Of a stretch of 37,182 nucleotides of DNA, positions 15,999-24,397 are shown piece after piece. The notes beneath the pieces were generated by a model that saw only the letters and a program-made list of their open reading frames with translations, did no database searches and was not told the origin of the DNA. The stretch comes from JAJFUG01 sp964473155 (GTDB lineage: Bacteria > Gemmatimonadota > Glassbacteria > GWA2-58-10). The position numbers were made by a program, and so were the translations under genes. The stretch lies in contig CAYYNT010000045.1 of assembly GCA_964473155.1 (NCBI GenBank), positions 1-37,182 on the forward strand, in the 5' to 3' direction. How positions within the stretch are numbered: position 1 is the stretch's first letter; each line of letters opens with the position of its first letter.

Positions 15999-17822
15999 TC
16001 AGTCATTGGTCGTCTGAAACTGGAGTTCGTGCAGCCGGCGGTAAAGCCCCCCTTGCGCCATCAGGCTGCCGTGGCTGCCGGACTCGACGATGCGACCCTC
16101 GCTCAACACTATTATCCGGTCGCAGTACTGGATCGTGGAGAGACGGTGGGCGATCACCAGGCTGGTCCGGCCTTTCATCAGGCGCTCGATAGCCTGCTGC
16201 ACCAGCAACTCGTTCTCCGTGTCGAGCGAGGAGGTGGCCTCGTCAAAAATAAGAATCTGCGGGTTCTTCAGGATTGCCCTGGCAATGGCGATCCGTTGTC
16301 TCTGGCCGCCGGAAAGGCGCGCTCCGCGCTCACCGATGACCGTGTCGTAACCGTCCTCCATCTGGCAGATGAATTCGTGCGCATTGGCCGCCCTGGCCGC
16401 GGCCTCGACCGCCTCGATCGGCGTACCACCGAGGCCGTAGGCTATGTTGTTGCGCACAGTGTCGTTGAACAGGATCGTCTCCTGGGTGACAATCCCGATA
16501 AGGCTGCGCAGGTCAGCGACCCGGATGTTTCGCACATCGGTCCCGTCGATGGCGATGCGCCCGGAGCTGACATCATGGAACCGCGGGATGAGGTCCATCA
16601 GAGTGGACTTGCCAGCGCCGCTCGGGCCTACAATCGCCACGGCCTCGCCGCGCCGGACTTCCAGGTTGATTCCGCTCAGCACCTCAGTCGCCCCGTCATA
16701 GCTGAAACTGACGTTTTCGTAACTGATCCGGTCTCTGAAACCCTCCAGCCTTAAGGCATCCGGCGCATCAACAATCTGGGGCGCGGTGTCAAGGATCGCG
16801 AAAATACGGTCGCAGGCGGCCAGTCCCTGCTGCAGCACATCGTTGAAATTCCCGAACACCTTGATCGGACTCATCAGCATCATGCTGACCATCAGAAAAA
16901 ACAGGAAGTCCTGGGCCGGCATCTGCCCGGCCAGCACCTGACGGCCCCCGTAGAGCAGGAACACTCCCCCTGCCGTCGCCATCAGTATCTCGGTCAGCGG
17001 CGAGGAAAGCGATCCATACTTGTTCGTGCGCTGGAATTCGCGGTAGAACCGGCGGGTTTGCTCCGAGAACTTCCGGCGCTCGAAATTCTCCATGCCGAAA
17101 GCTTTGACCACCCTGATTCCGCTTACAGTTTCCTGGAATATGGCGGTGATCTCACCCATCGCGTTCTGCAGCCAGAGGTTCTTGCGCCGCAGTTTCTTGG
17201 CCACCCAGGTGACAAGAACGGCCATCGGCGGAATAAGCAGGAACGCCATCAGGGTGAGTTTCCAGCTCGTGATCATCAGCATGGACACGAAAACCACCAG
17301 TTGTCCGGCCGCCATCAGCACCTTGGAGAAGCTGTCCGTGAGCATGCTGCGCACCATGCCCACATCGTTGGACATGCAGGAAATCAACTGGCCTGTCTTG
17401 TTCTTGTGAAAAAAGCTGAGCGAGAGGTCCTGAAGATGGTTGAAAAGGTCATTACGCAGGTCGCGCACCACGAGTTGCTCGAGCGAGCGGCTTAGAAAAC
17501 GCTGGACATAGTCGAAAACGTTTTTCAACAGGAACAGACTGACTGTGATTAAGACGATCCGGCCGAGGACATCCAGCGGATCGCCGCTAATAATAAAATC
17601 CTGGAAAGCGCGCAGATAGCGGTTGAAACCGAAAAAACCCTCTCCTTTCAGGGCCTGCTCCATGCCCGGTTCCCCGGATTTGAACAGGACTTTGAGCAGC
17701 GGCATGGCCAGGGTGAGGCTGGCGCCCGCAGTCAGCGAATAGCCGCCGATTGCAGCGAGTGTGGCGGCCAGACGGAGCCAGTAGGGCTTGAGGTAGGACA
17801 ACAGACGCCAGTATTCTTTCAA
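15999..17822 (-). CDS. msbA: Lipid A export ABC transporter, MsbA-like
   Basis: A 607-aa half-transporter with six membrane helices (about 20-320) fused to an ATPase domain. Walker A is GPSGAGKS (399-406), the signature is LSGGQ (503-507), Walker B is ILIFDE (523-528) and the switch histidine is H559. Length and topology fit MsbA, which flips lipid A-core across the inner membrane as a homodimer. Location next to sugar transferases, and kdtA elsewhere in the window, support that role over a multidrug exporter, though sequence alone cannot separate them. The start is TTG 17822 with AGGAG 7 nt upstream. A good promoter lies at 17864-17892. First gene of a three-gene unit. Confidence 0.87.
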   Translation of the reverse strand: MKEYWRLLSYLKPYWLRLAATLAAIGGYSLTAGASLTLAMPLLKVLFKSGEPGMEQALKGEGFFGFNRYLRAFQDFIISGDPLDVLGRIVLITVSLFLLKNVFDYVQRFLSRSLEQLVVRDLRNDLFNHLQDLSLSFFHKNKTGQLISCMSNDVGMVRSMLTDSFSKVLMAAGQLVVFVSMLMITSWKLTLMAFLLIPPMAVLVTWVAKKLRRKNLWLQNAMGEITAIFQETVSGIRVVKAFGMENFERRKFSEQTRRFYREFQRTNKYGSLSSPLTEILMATAGGVFLLYGGRQVLAGQMPAQDFLFFLMVSMMLMSPIKVFGNFNDVLQQGLAACDRIFAILDTAPQIVDAPDALRLEGFRDRISYENVSFSYDGATEVLSGINLEVRRGEAVAIVGPSGAGKSTLMDLIPRFHDVSSGRIAIDGTDVRNIRVADLRSLIGIVTQETILFNDTVRNNIAYGLGGTPIEAVEAAARAANAHEFICQMEDGYDTVIGERGARLSGGQRQRIAIARAILKNPQILIFDEATSSLDTENELLVQQAIERLMKGRTSLVIAHRLSTIQYCDRIIVLSEGRIVESGSHGSLMAQGGLYRRLHELQFQTTND

Positions 17823-17863
17823 CGCGTATCTCCTGATAAATCACTGACATACAAAATTGAAAG

Positions 17864-17892
17864 AATATACTCAGCCCGATATTAAAAGTCAA
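17864..17892 (-). promoter_or_regulatory. Sigma70-type promoter for the msbA operon
   Basis: On the minus strand: TTGACT (17892-17887), a 17-nt spacer, TATATT (17869-17864). Both boxes are close to consensus, about 42 nt before the msbA start. Confidence 0.75.
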
Positions 17893-17911
17893 GCCGCCCG
17901 CCCGCGCCTCA

Positions 17912-17940
17912 TTGACACAACCCGCGTAAGGCGCTAACTT
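17912..17940 (+). promoter_or_regulatory. Sigma70-type promoter for the GT39 gene
   Basis: TTGACA at 17912-17917, 17-nt spacer, TAACTT at 17935-17940. The -35 is perfect and the -10 weak. It is back to back with the msbA promoter, with -35 boxes 19 nt apart. Confidence 0.6.
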
Positions 17941-17988
17941 CACTCTGCGTCCGGCAGTTTTATCCACTATTATCCAAGTCTGGGTCCC

Positions 17989-19626
17989 ATGACAGGAATC
18001 GGGCGAACCGCGGCTTTTCTGACAGCACATCGCTATGTTGCGCTCTCGGCTTTGTGCGCGCTGCTCTATCTGACAGGCCTGGGCGGCTACCGCCTGTTCG
18101 ATGTCGATGAGCCGCGCTACGCAGCCACGGCAAAGGGCATGGTCGAAAGCGGCGACTGGTGCGTGCCGTATTTCAACGGCGAATACCGTTTCGAAAAGCC
18201 GGTGCTGACTTACTGGCTGATCGGGGCCTCATACCTGGTTTTCGGCGTCAACGAAGCGTCGGCGCGTTTTCCCTCCGCTCTTTGCGCCACCGGGACTGTG
18301 CTGCTTACCTGCCTGCTCGGGGCGCGGCTCCTGTCGCCAGGCGCGGGTCTGGCCGCGGGCGCGGCGCTGGCTCTGTCGATCCAGTTCCTGGCGCTCGGCC
18401 GCATGGTCCTGACCGACATGCCGCTCACTTTTTTCTTCACTGCCTGCCTGGTCCTGTTCTTTCTTGCGGACCGTGAGCCGCTGCCCGGACGGTCCAGGCT
18501 GTTATATCTCGGTTCGTTCCTGGCCTGTGGACTGGCCGTCCTGACAAAGGGGCCGGTCGGAATGGTATTGCCTGGAGCGATAGCCGCCGGCTGGCTTCTG
18601 GCCGCCGGCAGACTCCGCGAGGGCCTGGCGCGTGTTCCTTGGCTCGGCGGCCTTCTGGCTCTGACAGCGGTCTGCCTGCCCTGGTACGTTCTGGTCAACC
18701 TGCGCAGCGACTGGGAATTTTTCCGGGTTTTCATCGTCCGCCACAACATACAGCGTTTCGCCTCCGAAGTGGCGCCCGGCGGGCAACATGTGGAACCGTT
18801 CTGGTACTACCTGCCTGTTCTGCTGGCCGGGGCCTGGCCCTGGAGTCTTTTCGCCATCCAGTCCATGATTGCGCCGATACGAAAAATATGGCGCGCTTCG
18901 GCCGCCGCTCGCGCCTCTCAGCCACTATTGTTTCCACTTATATGGTCCCTGGGGGTGATTCTGTTTTTCAGTGCGGCGAAAGCGAAGCTGCCCACTTATA
19001 TCTCCCCGGCCTTCCCGCCACTGGCGCTCCTGCTGGCCGCATACTGGCAGAATATCGCCGCGGAGGGTTCACTCCGGCCGAAACGGCTGCTCGCACCGGT
19101 CCTGGCAGGGGCAATCATTGGAGCCGGCGCGGGGATTTTCCTTCTTCTGCGCGGAGATTCACTGGGCGCTTCCATCCCGGCGCACCTTCCAATTATAGGA
19201 GCCGCGGCTTTCAGCGGCGGCCCGCTGTCAGCGCTGTATTTCGCTCTAAAAGGCCGCTCGCTGGCCGCGTTTTGCGGCCAGGTCCTCGGGCAGGCGCTGC
19301 TCGCCCTGTTCATTGCCCTGGCCGCGCTGCCCGCTGTCTCGCTCCAGCGGCAGGAGCCGCAGGTGGAGTTGCTGGGCAAGGCGGTCGAGTTCAGCGGCGG
19401 AGATGGAAGCCTGGCTGCCTACCGCTACCGCAAGACAGCGCTGGTATACTATTCAGGGAAAACGGTCAGTTTCGTGGAGCCTGGACAATGCGCCAGATTT
19501 AACAGCCTGCCTTTACCGTTGACTGTACTAACCCGCCGCCGCCACCTGACGGAGTTGCGGGATTCGGTGTCGACACTGGAAATAATTGCCGAATCCGGCG
19601 ACCTGATGCTGCTGGGAAAGAAATAA
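17989..19626 (+). CDS. GT39/ArnT-type membrane glycosyltransferase
   Basis: A 545-aa integral membrane protein of the PMT/ArnT superfamily (GT-C). The periplasmic loop after the first helix carries D38-V-D-E41-P-R-Y, the family's catalytic acidic motif, followed by NGEYRFEKPVLTYWL, typical of undecaprenyl-phosphate-sugar transferases. About ten to twelve hydrophobic helices follow up to residue 450, then a short soluble tail. It probably moves a sugar or aminoarabinose from a polyprenyl carrier to lipid A, another glycan or a protein; the acceptor is not known. Divergent from msbA, with a back-to-back promoter. The start ATG 17989 lacks a clear SD. Confidence 0.87.
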   Translation: MTGIGRTAAFLTAHRYVALSALCALLYLTGLGGYRLFDVDEPRYAATAKGMVESGDWCVPYFNGEYRFEKPVLTYWLIGASYLVFGVNEASARFPSALCATGTVLLTCLLGARLLSPGAGLAAGAALALSIQFLALGRMVLTDMPLTFFFTACLVLFFLADREPLPGRSRLLYLGSFLACGLAVLTKGPVGMVLPGAIAAGWLLAAGRLREGLARVPWLGGLLALTAVCLPWYVLVNLRSDWEFFRVFIVRHNIQRFASEVAPGGQHVEPFWYYLPVLLAGAWPWSLFAIQSMIAPIRKIWRASAAARASQPLLFPLIWSLGVILFFSAAKAKLPTYISPAFPPLALLLAAYWQNIAAEGSLRPKRLLAPVLAGAIIGAGAGIFLLLRGDSLGASIPAHLPIIGAAAFSGGPLSALYFALKGRSLAAFCGQVLGQALLALFIALAALPAVSLQRQEPQVELLGKAVEFSGGDGSLAAYRYRKTALVYYSGKTVSFVEPGQCARFNSLPLPLTVLTRRRHLTELRDSVSTLEIIAESGDLMLLGKK

Positions 19627-19816
19627 CCGCCCGGCAGAATATCCCTGCATCAGTAAAAACATTCATTCCCCCCTCGACTCACCGCGCGGCAATCATTGTA
19701 TTGATCCACAACAAGTTACAAGCTATCCCCCCAACAGCCATTTCTGGTATGCATCTTGCTTAACTACTAACCAAGATTTTCGGAACCATTCACTCATCGC
19801 CGGACACGGAGGTATT

Positions 19817-19990
19817 ATGGCGCGCGCAAAGACTGTCTCAAGGGAAATCAAGAAATTCGACAAGCTCGACACGAAGTTCGGCATCGTCACGGTCCTGGAA
19901 CGTAAGCGGGGCAAGATAATGGTGCTTATCGACGACGACATCACCGCGACTTTCAACGAGAAGGAATTTTTCAGCGATTTCGTCCTGTAA
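19817..19990 (+). CDS. Small 57-aa protein, unknown
   Basis: A short reading frame with a strong SD, GGAGG at 19808-19812, before ATG 19817. The product is charged (many Lys, Asp, Glu) with beta-like stretches GIVTVLERKRGKIMVLIDDDI and an FSDFVL end. There is no signal peptide, membrane helix or cysteine. Third-position GC is high, like the neighbours, which supports real coding. I do not recognise a family. It lies alone in a 590-nt gap between the GT39 gene and the coiled-coil gene; 19627-19816 holds no other visible feature. Confidence 0.6.
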   Translation: MARAKTVSREIKKFDKLDTKFGIVTVLERKRGKIMVLIDDDITATFNEKEFFSDFVL

Positions 19991-20111
19991 ATGACCGGCT
20001 GTCACTACGAGTCCGTTCGATCACCACTGGGGTCCAAAGTCCGGGAACTGTTCCGCATGCCTTTAGAGTTTTGAACTTACGGCGGGTATGCGAATCGCGG
20101 AATTTTTTAAT

Positions 20112-20140
20112 TTGACAATTACCCCGCCTTGGAGTATTAT
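20112..20140 (+). promoter_or_regulatory. Near-consensus sigma70 promoter for the coiled-coil gene
   Basis: TTGACA at 20112-20117, exactly 17 nt, TATTAT at 20135-20140. It is the best promoter match in the window. The leader to the start at 20218 would be about 70 nt. Confidence 0.8.
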
Positions 20141-20217
20141 ACCGCAGTCTGAAAACGTGAAAATCTCTCCTCTTGGTTTATGCTCCCCTTGCACCATAAG
20201 CTGCAGGTCTCGGGAAC

Positions 20218-20769
20218 ATGATCTATTATTATTCTGTTGCCGTGGTCATCGGAATCTGTATTCTATTGTTCCTTCTTATCGTATTCCAGCGCAAACGCGA
20301 GGAGGAACGTAAGAGGCGGGAAATGGAATACCTTACCGCCCAGAGGCGGCTCGAGGCTTCGCGTGACCAGCTCAACACCCTGCGGAAAAAGATGTACGAG
20401 GCAGAAAACCATTTAAACGACAACAAGCATTATTACAACACCCGCCGCGAGGAACTTGTTCAGATTGCGAGACAGTTGAAGGAAGTTGAAGAGGAAAGGG
20501 ACAGGATAAAACATACCCTTGAGGAGGGCGCAGTCCCCGAAGGTGAGCGCAACCTTCTGAGTAACCGGCTGAAACTGTCGGAAGACAAATACTCCGAGAT
20601 CAATGCCCGAGCCATGGAACTTCAGGAATCAGTGAAGAAGCTGGAGCTGGCGACCTTGGAAAGCGACAAGCAGATAGTCGCGCTCCAGAACCAGATCGCC
20701 CAGGCCGAGAGTGAGCTCGAGTACAACAAGGAACTCGTGCGGATAAAAGAAAAACTGGTTCAGAAATAA
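20218..20769 (+). CDS. Membrane-anchored coiled-coil protein
   Basis: A 183-aa protein. One N-terminal transmembrane helix (about 5-24, YSVAVVIGICILLFLLIVF) is followed immediately by Arg/Lys/Glu-rich sequence, so the body is most likely cytoplasmic. Residues 28-180 show continuous heptad-type Leu/Ala/Ile spacing with Glu/Lys/Arg, broken near 103-108 (GAVPEG), which predicts two long coiled-coil segments. No enzymatic motif is seen. Proteins like this serve as structural or scaffold factors, but the role here is unknown. The SD before ATG 20218 is poor (GGGA). A near-consensus promoter lies 78 nt upstream. The 282-nt convergent gap after it (20770-21051) shows no gene or terminator. Confidence 0.8.
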   Translation: MIYYYSVAVVIGICILLFLLIVFQRKREEERKRREMEYLTAQRRLEASRDQLNTLRKKMYEAENHLNDNKHYYNTRREELVQIARQLKEVEEERDRIKHTLEEGAVPEGERNLLSNRLKLSEDKYSEINARAMELQESVKKLELATLESDKQIVALQNQIAQAESELEYNKELVRIKEKLVQK

Positions 20770-21051
20770 TCCTTCCACATGGCATTATCTCGCGAAGAGC
20801 TTGGAGAACCAGCCTTCATCCTCGACTCAGCCTGTCTTCCCGGAACAATTTCTATCTGTTACAAATCCCCGCTTTCAGCCGCTCTCTTTAAACCATACCG
20901 GAAACCAGGGCCACAATCAAGCCAGCCATCCGAACGGGCGCGATAAATCCCGTGATGTCTTTCCAGACAGGCTTCTTAATCGTACCGCGGCAATCCAGTG
21001 CTCAGACAAGCCGGGATGCTTTCATGCAATCATTCAGGCAATCCGCTCCGT

Positions 21052-22782
21052 TCAGAATGATTTCGGGATAGTCCTGCCCTTTCGCACGAGGACCCAGCCC
21101 AGCAGCACCAGTGACAGGGCCGCCATGGCGTTCAGCAGCATCCCATCCCGGCTTCCGGCGAACAATCCGACCAGGGCCAGGGCCATCCCGATTGCTCCCA
21201 GGATCCAGCCCACGATCCAGAACGGCGAGGGGGTTTCATCCGCGCCCTTCTCTGTTGTAGAAACCGGTCTGTCCTCATCGCCGAACCCCGCGCCCGATCC
21301 GCCCGCGCCTTTGAGCACCCTGTCGAACAGGTCATCCACCCGTGCCCGGATTTCTCCGCGCGCCGGGAAGAGCCAGCCCAGGACCAGGAACACTCCCGCG
21401 GTGACCGCCACGTTGCCCAGAACAAACGGAGCATAGGACCAGCCCAACGCATACTTGAAAACCGCGCCGGACACCAGGCCCGCAAGGCAGGCCGCAATCG
21501 CCGCTCCGGGGCCGGGACGGCGAATCCAGATACCCAGAAGGATCGGGATAGTGGTCGGTCCGCCGATCATTCCCAGGATTATCATCATCACGCCGAAAGC
21601 GCCGCCCATGCGCTCCACACTCGCCGCGACGCCCAGGGCCAGCGCTCCCACCAGCAGGGTGTTGAACTTGCCGACCGCGGCCAGGCGGGATGCGCCGGCG
21701 CGCCGGTTGATCAGGCGCTTGTAAAGGTCGTTGGTCAGGACCGCTCCATAGATATTGTAATCCCCGGCCAGCGAGCTCATGGTCGCCGCCATCAGCGCCA
21801 CCACCACCAGGCCGATCATGCCCACAGGCAGAAGGTCCACGCAGAGCTTGATATAGCTGGTCTCCATCAGCGAGGTCCCGGCCATCAGGGCATCCCCGTA
21901 CAGCACGCGGCTGATAAGCGGCGGCCCGATTATCAGCGGGAAGAACAGAATACCAAGCCACATCGAGAGCCCGGCGCTGCGCCGCGCGTCCCGCGGCGTG
22001 GGCACGGTTGTATAACGCTGGACCAGTGAAAAGCTCCCGTTGTAAAGCAACGGCGTCATCACCCACATGGCGATCAAATACCAGACCGTGAAATCGCCGT
22101 TGTACTTTTCAAAATCGTGGAAGACCGAGAAAAAACCGTCCGGCGCGCCGGAAACCAACCCGGAAAACCAGCCGATCTTCGACAACCCCACCGGCAGCAC
22201 AACGATCAGCACCAGCACCAGTATCACGAACTGCACCAGGTCGGTGATCATCACCGCCCACAGCCCGCCGAGCATAGTGTAGCCGACCGTCAGAAGACTC
22301 AGTCCCAAGATGCTGGCCCAGAGCGGCACGCCGAACACGAACCCAATAATCTTGGCCGTGGCGTAGCATTTCACACCGTCATCCGCGATACGGAACGGAG
22401 TCACGACCCAGGCGAACACCTGCCGCGTGGTCAGGTTGAAGCGAGTTTCCATGAACTCCGGGACCGTTATAATACCTGTCTTACGCCAACGTTCAGCCCA
22501 GAGGAACATGCCCACGAACCAGGCGAAAGACATGCCGTAAAGCACGTGCGCCAGCGGCGCTACTCCCAGCTTGTAAACCTGCGAGGCCAGCCCCACGAAA
22601 ACATAGGCGCTGAAAGCGCTCATCCAGGCGCTCACGCCTGAAAGCCACCAGGGAATCTTGCGCCCTCCGGCGAAATAATTGATTCCCCTTCGGCTGAAAC
22701 GCATGCAGTAGACGCCGATAGCTAACATCAACAGGCTGTAGACCAGGATCATTACCCAGTCGCCGAGACGGAGGTTCTGCAT
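21052..22782 (-). CDS. Sodium:solute symporter (SSS family)
   Basis: A 576-aa transporter of the SSS (SGLT/PutP) family, with about 14 membrane helices. Typical motifs: IGVYCMRFSRRGINYFAGGRKIPWWLSGVSAWMSAFSAYVFVGLA at the N-terminus (loop after TM1 and the Ser-rich TM2), GGLWAVMITDLVQ (the SSS signature region) and MAATMSSLAGDYNIYGAVLTNDLYK in TM8, with Ser residues for Na+ binding. The C-terminus has an extra charged loop and two further helices. The substrate is unknown; the neighbouring sugar-type oxidoreductase suggests a carbohydrate or polyol. Start ATG 22782 has GGAGG upstream; a frame extension to 23160 runs through the opposite-strand DUF6485 gene and is rejected. Confidence 0.9.
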   Translation of the reverse strand: MQNLRLGDWVMILVYSLLMLAIGVYCMRFSRRGINYFAGGRKIPWWLSGVSAWMSAFSAYVFVGLASQVYKLGVAPLAHVLYGMSFAWFVGMFLWAERWRKTGIITVPEFMETRFNLTTRQVFAWVVTPFRIADDGVKCYATAKIIGFVFGVPLWASILGLSLLTVGYTMLGGLWAVMITDLVQFVILVLVLIVVLPVGLSKIGWFSGLVSGAPDGFFSVFHDFEKYNGDFTVWYLIAMWVMTPLLYNGSFSLVQRYTTVPTPRDARRSAGLSMWLGILFFPLIIGPPLISRVLYGDALMAGTSLMETSYIKLCVDLLPVGMIGLVVVALMAATMSSLAGDYNIYGAVLTNDLYKRLINRRAGASRLAAVGKFNTLLVGALALGVAASVERMGGAFGVMMIILGMIGGPTTIPILLGIWIRRPGPGAAIAACLAGLVSGAVFKYALGWSYAPFVLGNVAVTAGVFLVLGWLFPARGEIRARVDDLFDRVLKGAGGSGAGFGDEDRPVSTTEKGADETPSPFWIVGWILGAIGMALALVGLFAGSRDGMLLNAMAALSLVLLGWVLVRKGRTIPKSF

Positions 22783-22917
22783 TAAATAGCCTCCAGCAGG
22801 CTGAATGGAGCATTTCCGGAAGGCACGGCACGGGAAGGATACAACGAGATACAGGGCGAATTTAGCATCCTGCGCGCGGCCGCGCAAGAAAGGTTTTCGC
22901 CGTACATCATTGCGGTC

Positions 22918-22946
22918 TTGCGTCAGGGGGAGAGCGGCTTTAGATT
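22918..22946 (+). promoter_or_regulatory. Candidate promoter for the DUF6485 / oxidoreductase pair
   Basis: TTGCGT at 22918-22923, 17-nt spacer, TAGATT at 22941-22946. Moderate match to both boxes, about 40 nt before the TTG start of the DUF6485 gene. Confidence 0.4.
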
Positions 22947-22986
22947 TGTTTCCGAACTTTTTACCACACCAGCAAAGGAGCCGGCC

Positions 22987-23184
22987 TTGGACTGTAAAAA
23001 CATCAGCTCCAACATGAAAGATTGCAACTGCACCTACGAGCCATGCAGCCGCAAGGGCAAATGCTGCGAGTGCCTGGCCTACCACCGGCGTAGCGGCGAG
23101 CTGCCGGCCTGCTATTTCACCGCCGCGCAGGAGCGGACTTATGACCGCTCTATCGGCCATTTCCTGCGCTGTAATCAGCGCTGA
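22987..23184 (+). CDS. DUF6485 family small cysteine-rich protein
   Basis: A 65-aa protein. The order DCKN...CNCTYEPCSRKGKCCECLAYHRRSGELPACYF...ERTYDRSIGHF matches my memory of DUF6485, small proteins found mostly in anaerobes and of unknown function. Eight cysteines in the first half suggest zinc or Fe-S binding. The start is TTG 22987 with AAAGGAG at 22974-22980, spacing 6, and gives the family's usual N-terminus; longer in-frame starts are not needed. It is followed 14 nt later by the oxidoreductase gene, so both are probably transcribed together. Confidence 0.85.
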   Translation: MDCKNISSNMKDCNCTYEPCSRKGKCCECLAYHRRSGELPACYFTAAQERTYDRSIGHFLRCNQR

Positions 23185-23198
23185 ACAGGAGAGAGAGA

Positions 23199-24185
23199 TT
23201 GGAGAGAATTCGCGCCGCAGTGATCGGGGCGGGTTATATCAGCGAAGGGTTCCATTGCCCGGCCTTAAAACGCCTGACCCACAAGTATCCGGCGCTCGAG
23301 CTGGCCGCGGTCTGTGACGCCTCGGCCGAAAGGGCGCGCTCCGCGGCCGGGCGGTTCGGGTTCAAAGCCTGGTACGGCAGCCTGGACGAGATGCTGAAAA
23401 AAGAACAGATAGACGCCGCCTGGGTGCTTACTCCGCCCTCAGTCATCCCCGAGGTGGCGCTTAAATTCATCGACCGCGAGATTCCGCTGCTGCTGGAAAA
23501 GCCGCCCGGCGACGGAAGCGCGGACGTGGAGCGTCTGATAGAAGCCGTGGAGCGCAAAGGGCTGCCGCACGTGGTGGCGCTCAACCGGCGGTTCATCCCG
23601 CTGGTGCTGCGGCTTAAAGAAATAGTCTGCGGCCCATCCGCCGCTGCCCCGCTGCATGCGATAGAGGCCCAGATGCTTCGTCATGGCCGCACGGATGCCG
23701 ATTTCGGTTACAGCACGGCTGTCCATGCCATTGACATGATGCGCTTCCTGGGCGGCGATGTCACCAGGGTGGAGGTGCGCAAGCTCGATCTGGCAGGCAA
23801 CGAGCGCCCGTCATACTTCATCGATTTCCTGTACCGCTCTGGTGCGCACGGACGGCTCTCGGTGCTGCCGGAAGCTGGCCTGGCTGTCGAGCGTTATACT
23901 GTCCACGCCCACGGGGCCACCACCATGCTCGAAGCCCCGCTGGACTGGACCGTGGACTATCCCGGCAGGATACTTCACTACAACGGCCGGGACAGGCATT
24001 TCGTGCAGGACAACCGCAACTTCCCGCCCGGCGACTCAGCCGAGGTGACCGGTTTCCTCGGCGAAAGCGCCCATTTCATCGATTGCCTGTTGCGCGGGGC
24101 AAAACCCTCGCCTTCGCTGGCAGAATGTCTGCAATCGATCCAGATAGCCGAAACGGTCCTGGCGGGCCGCTCGATGGATTTCTGA
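23199..24185 (+). CDS. Gfo/Idh/MocA family oxidoreductase
   Basis: A 328-aa NAD(P)-dependent oxidoreductase. The N-terminal Rossmann fold starts AAVIGAGYISEGFH (GxGxxS-type nucleotide loop), followed by VCDASAERA and the catalytic-lysine motif LLLEKPPGDG. The C-terminal alpha/beta domain contains the expected HAIDMMRFLGGDV. Substrates of the family are sugars, inositols or their derivatives; the particular one is not evident. The Gly-Asp run after EKPP is slightly atypical. Start TTG 23199 with AGGAGAG at 23187-23193. The divergent SSS symporter would fit an uptake-plus-oxidation pair, which is inference. Confidence 0.88.
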   Translation: MERIRAAVIGAGYISEGFHCPALKRLTHKYPALELAAVCDASAERARSAAGRFGFKAWYGSLDEMLKKEQIDAAWVLTPPSVIPEVALKFIDREIPLLLEKPPGDGSADVERLIEAVERKGLPHVVALNRRFIPLVLRLKEIVCGPSAAAPLHAIEAQMLRHGRTDADFGYSTAVHAIDMMRFLGGDVTRVEVRKLDLAGNERPSYFIDFLYRSGAHGRLSVLPEAGLAVERYTVHAHGATTMLEAPLDWTVDYPGRILHYNGRDRHFVQDNRNFPPGDSAEVTGFLGESAHFIDCLLRGAKPSPSLAECLQSIQIAETVLAGRSMDF

Positions 24186-24235
24186 TCGACGCAGGCGCTG
24201 GAGCCGGTAAGATGCATTAACAGCCTGTATAAGAA

Positions 24236-24273
24236 CGCCTTCTCCATCGTGGCCGCAAGGGCTGGAGAAGGCG
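24236..24273 (+). terminator. Strong hairpin after the oxidoreductase gene
   Basis: Perfect 11-bp stem CGCCTTCTCCA (24236-24246) / TGGAGAAGGCG (24263-24273) with a 16-nt loop. No T run follows, so termination is uncertain; it might instead be a leader or processing structure before the ceramidase-like gene. Confidence 0.5.
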
Positions 24274-24397
24274 CGCAAGTATTTCAAAACTGATGGACAA
24301 ATCAGCTTTCGGTGTAAACAAGAGTTTGTCAAACTCCCGGATACCCATGCTGAAAAGCATCAGTCATCTCCTGCCATTCCAACCTGCCGGGTGCACG

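Noticed and set aside
22783..23160. N-terminal extension of the SSS symporter
   Set aside because: It would be antisense to the DUF6485 gene and precede the normal first helix; ATG 22782 has a good SD.
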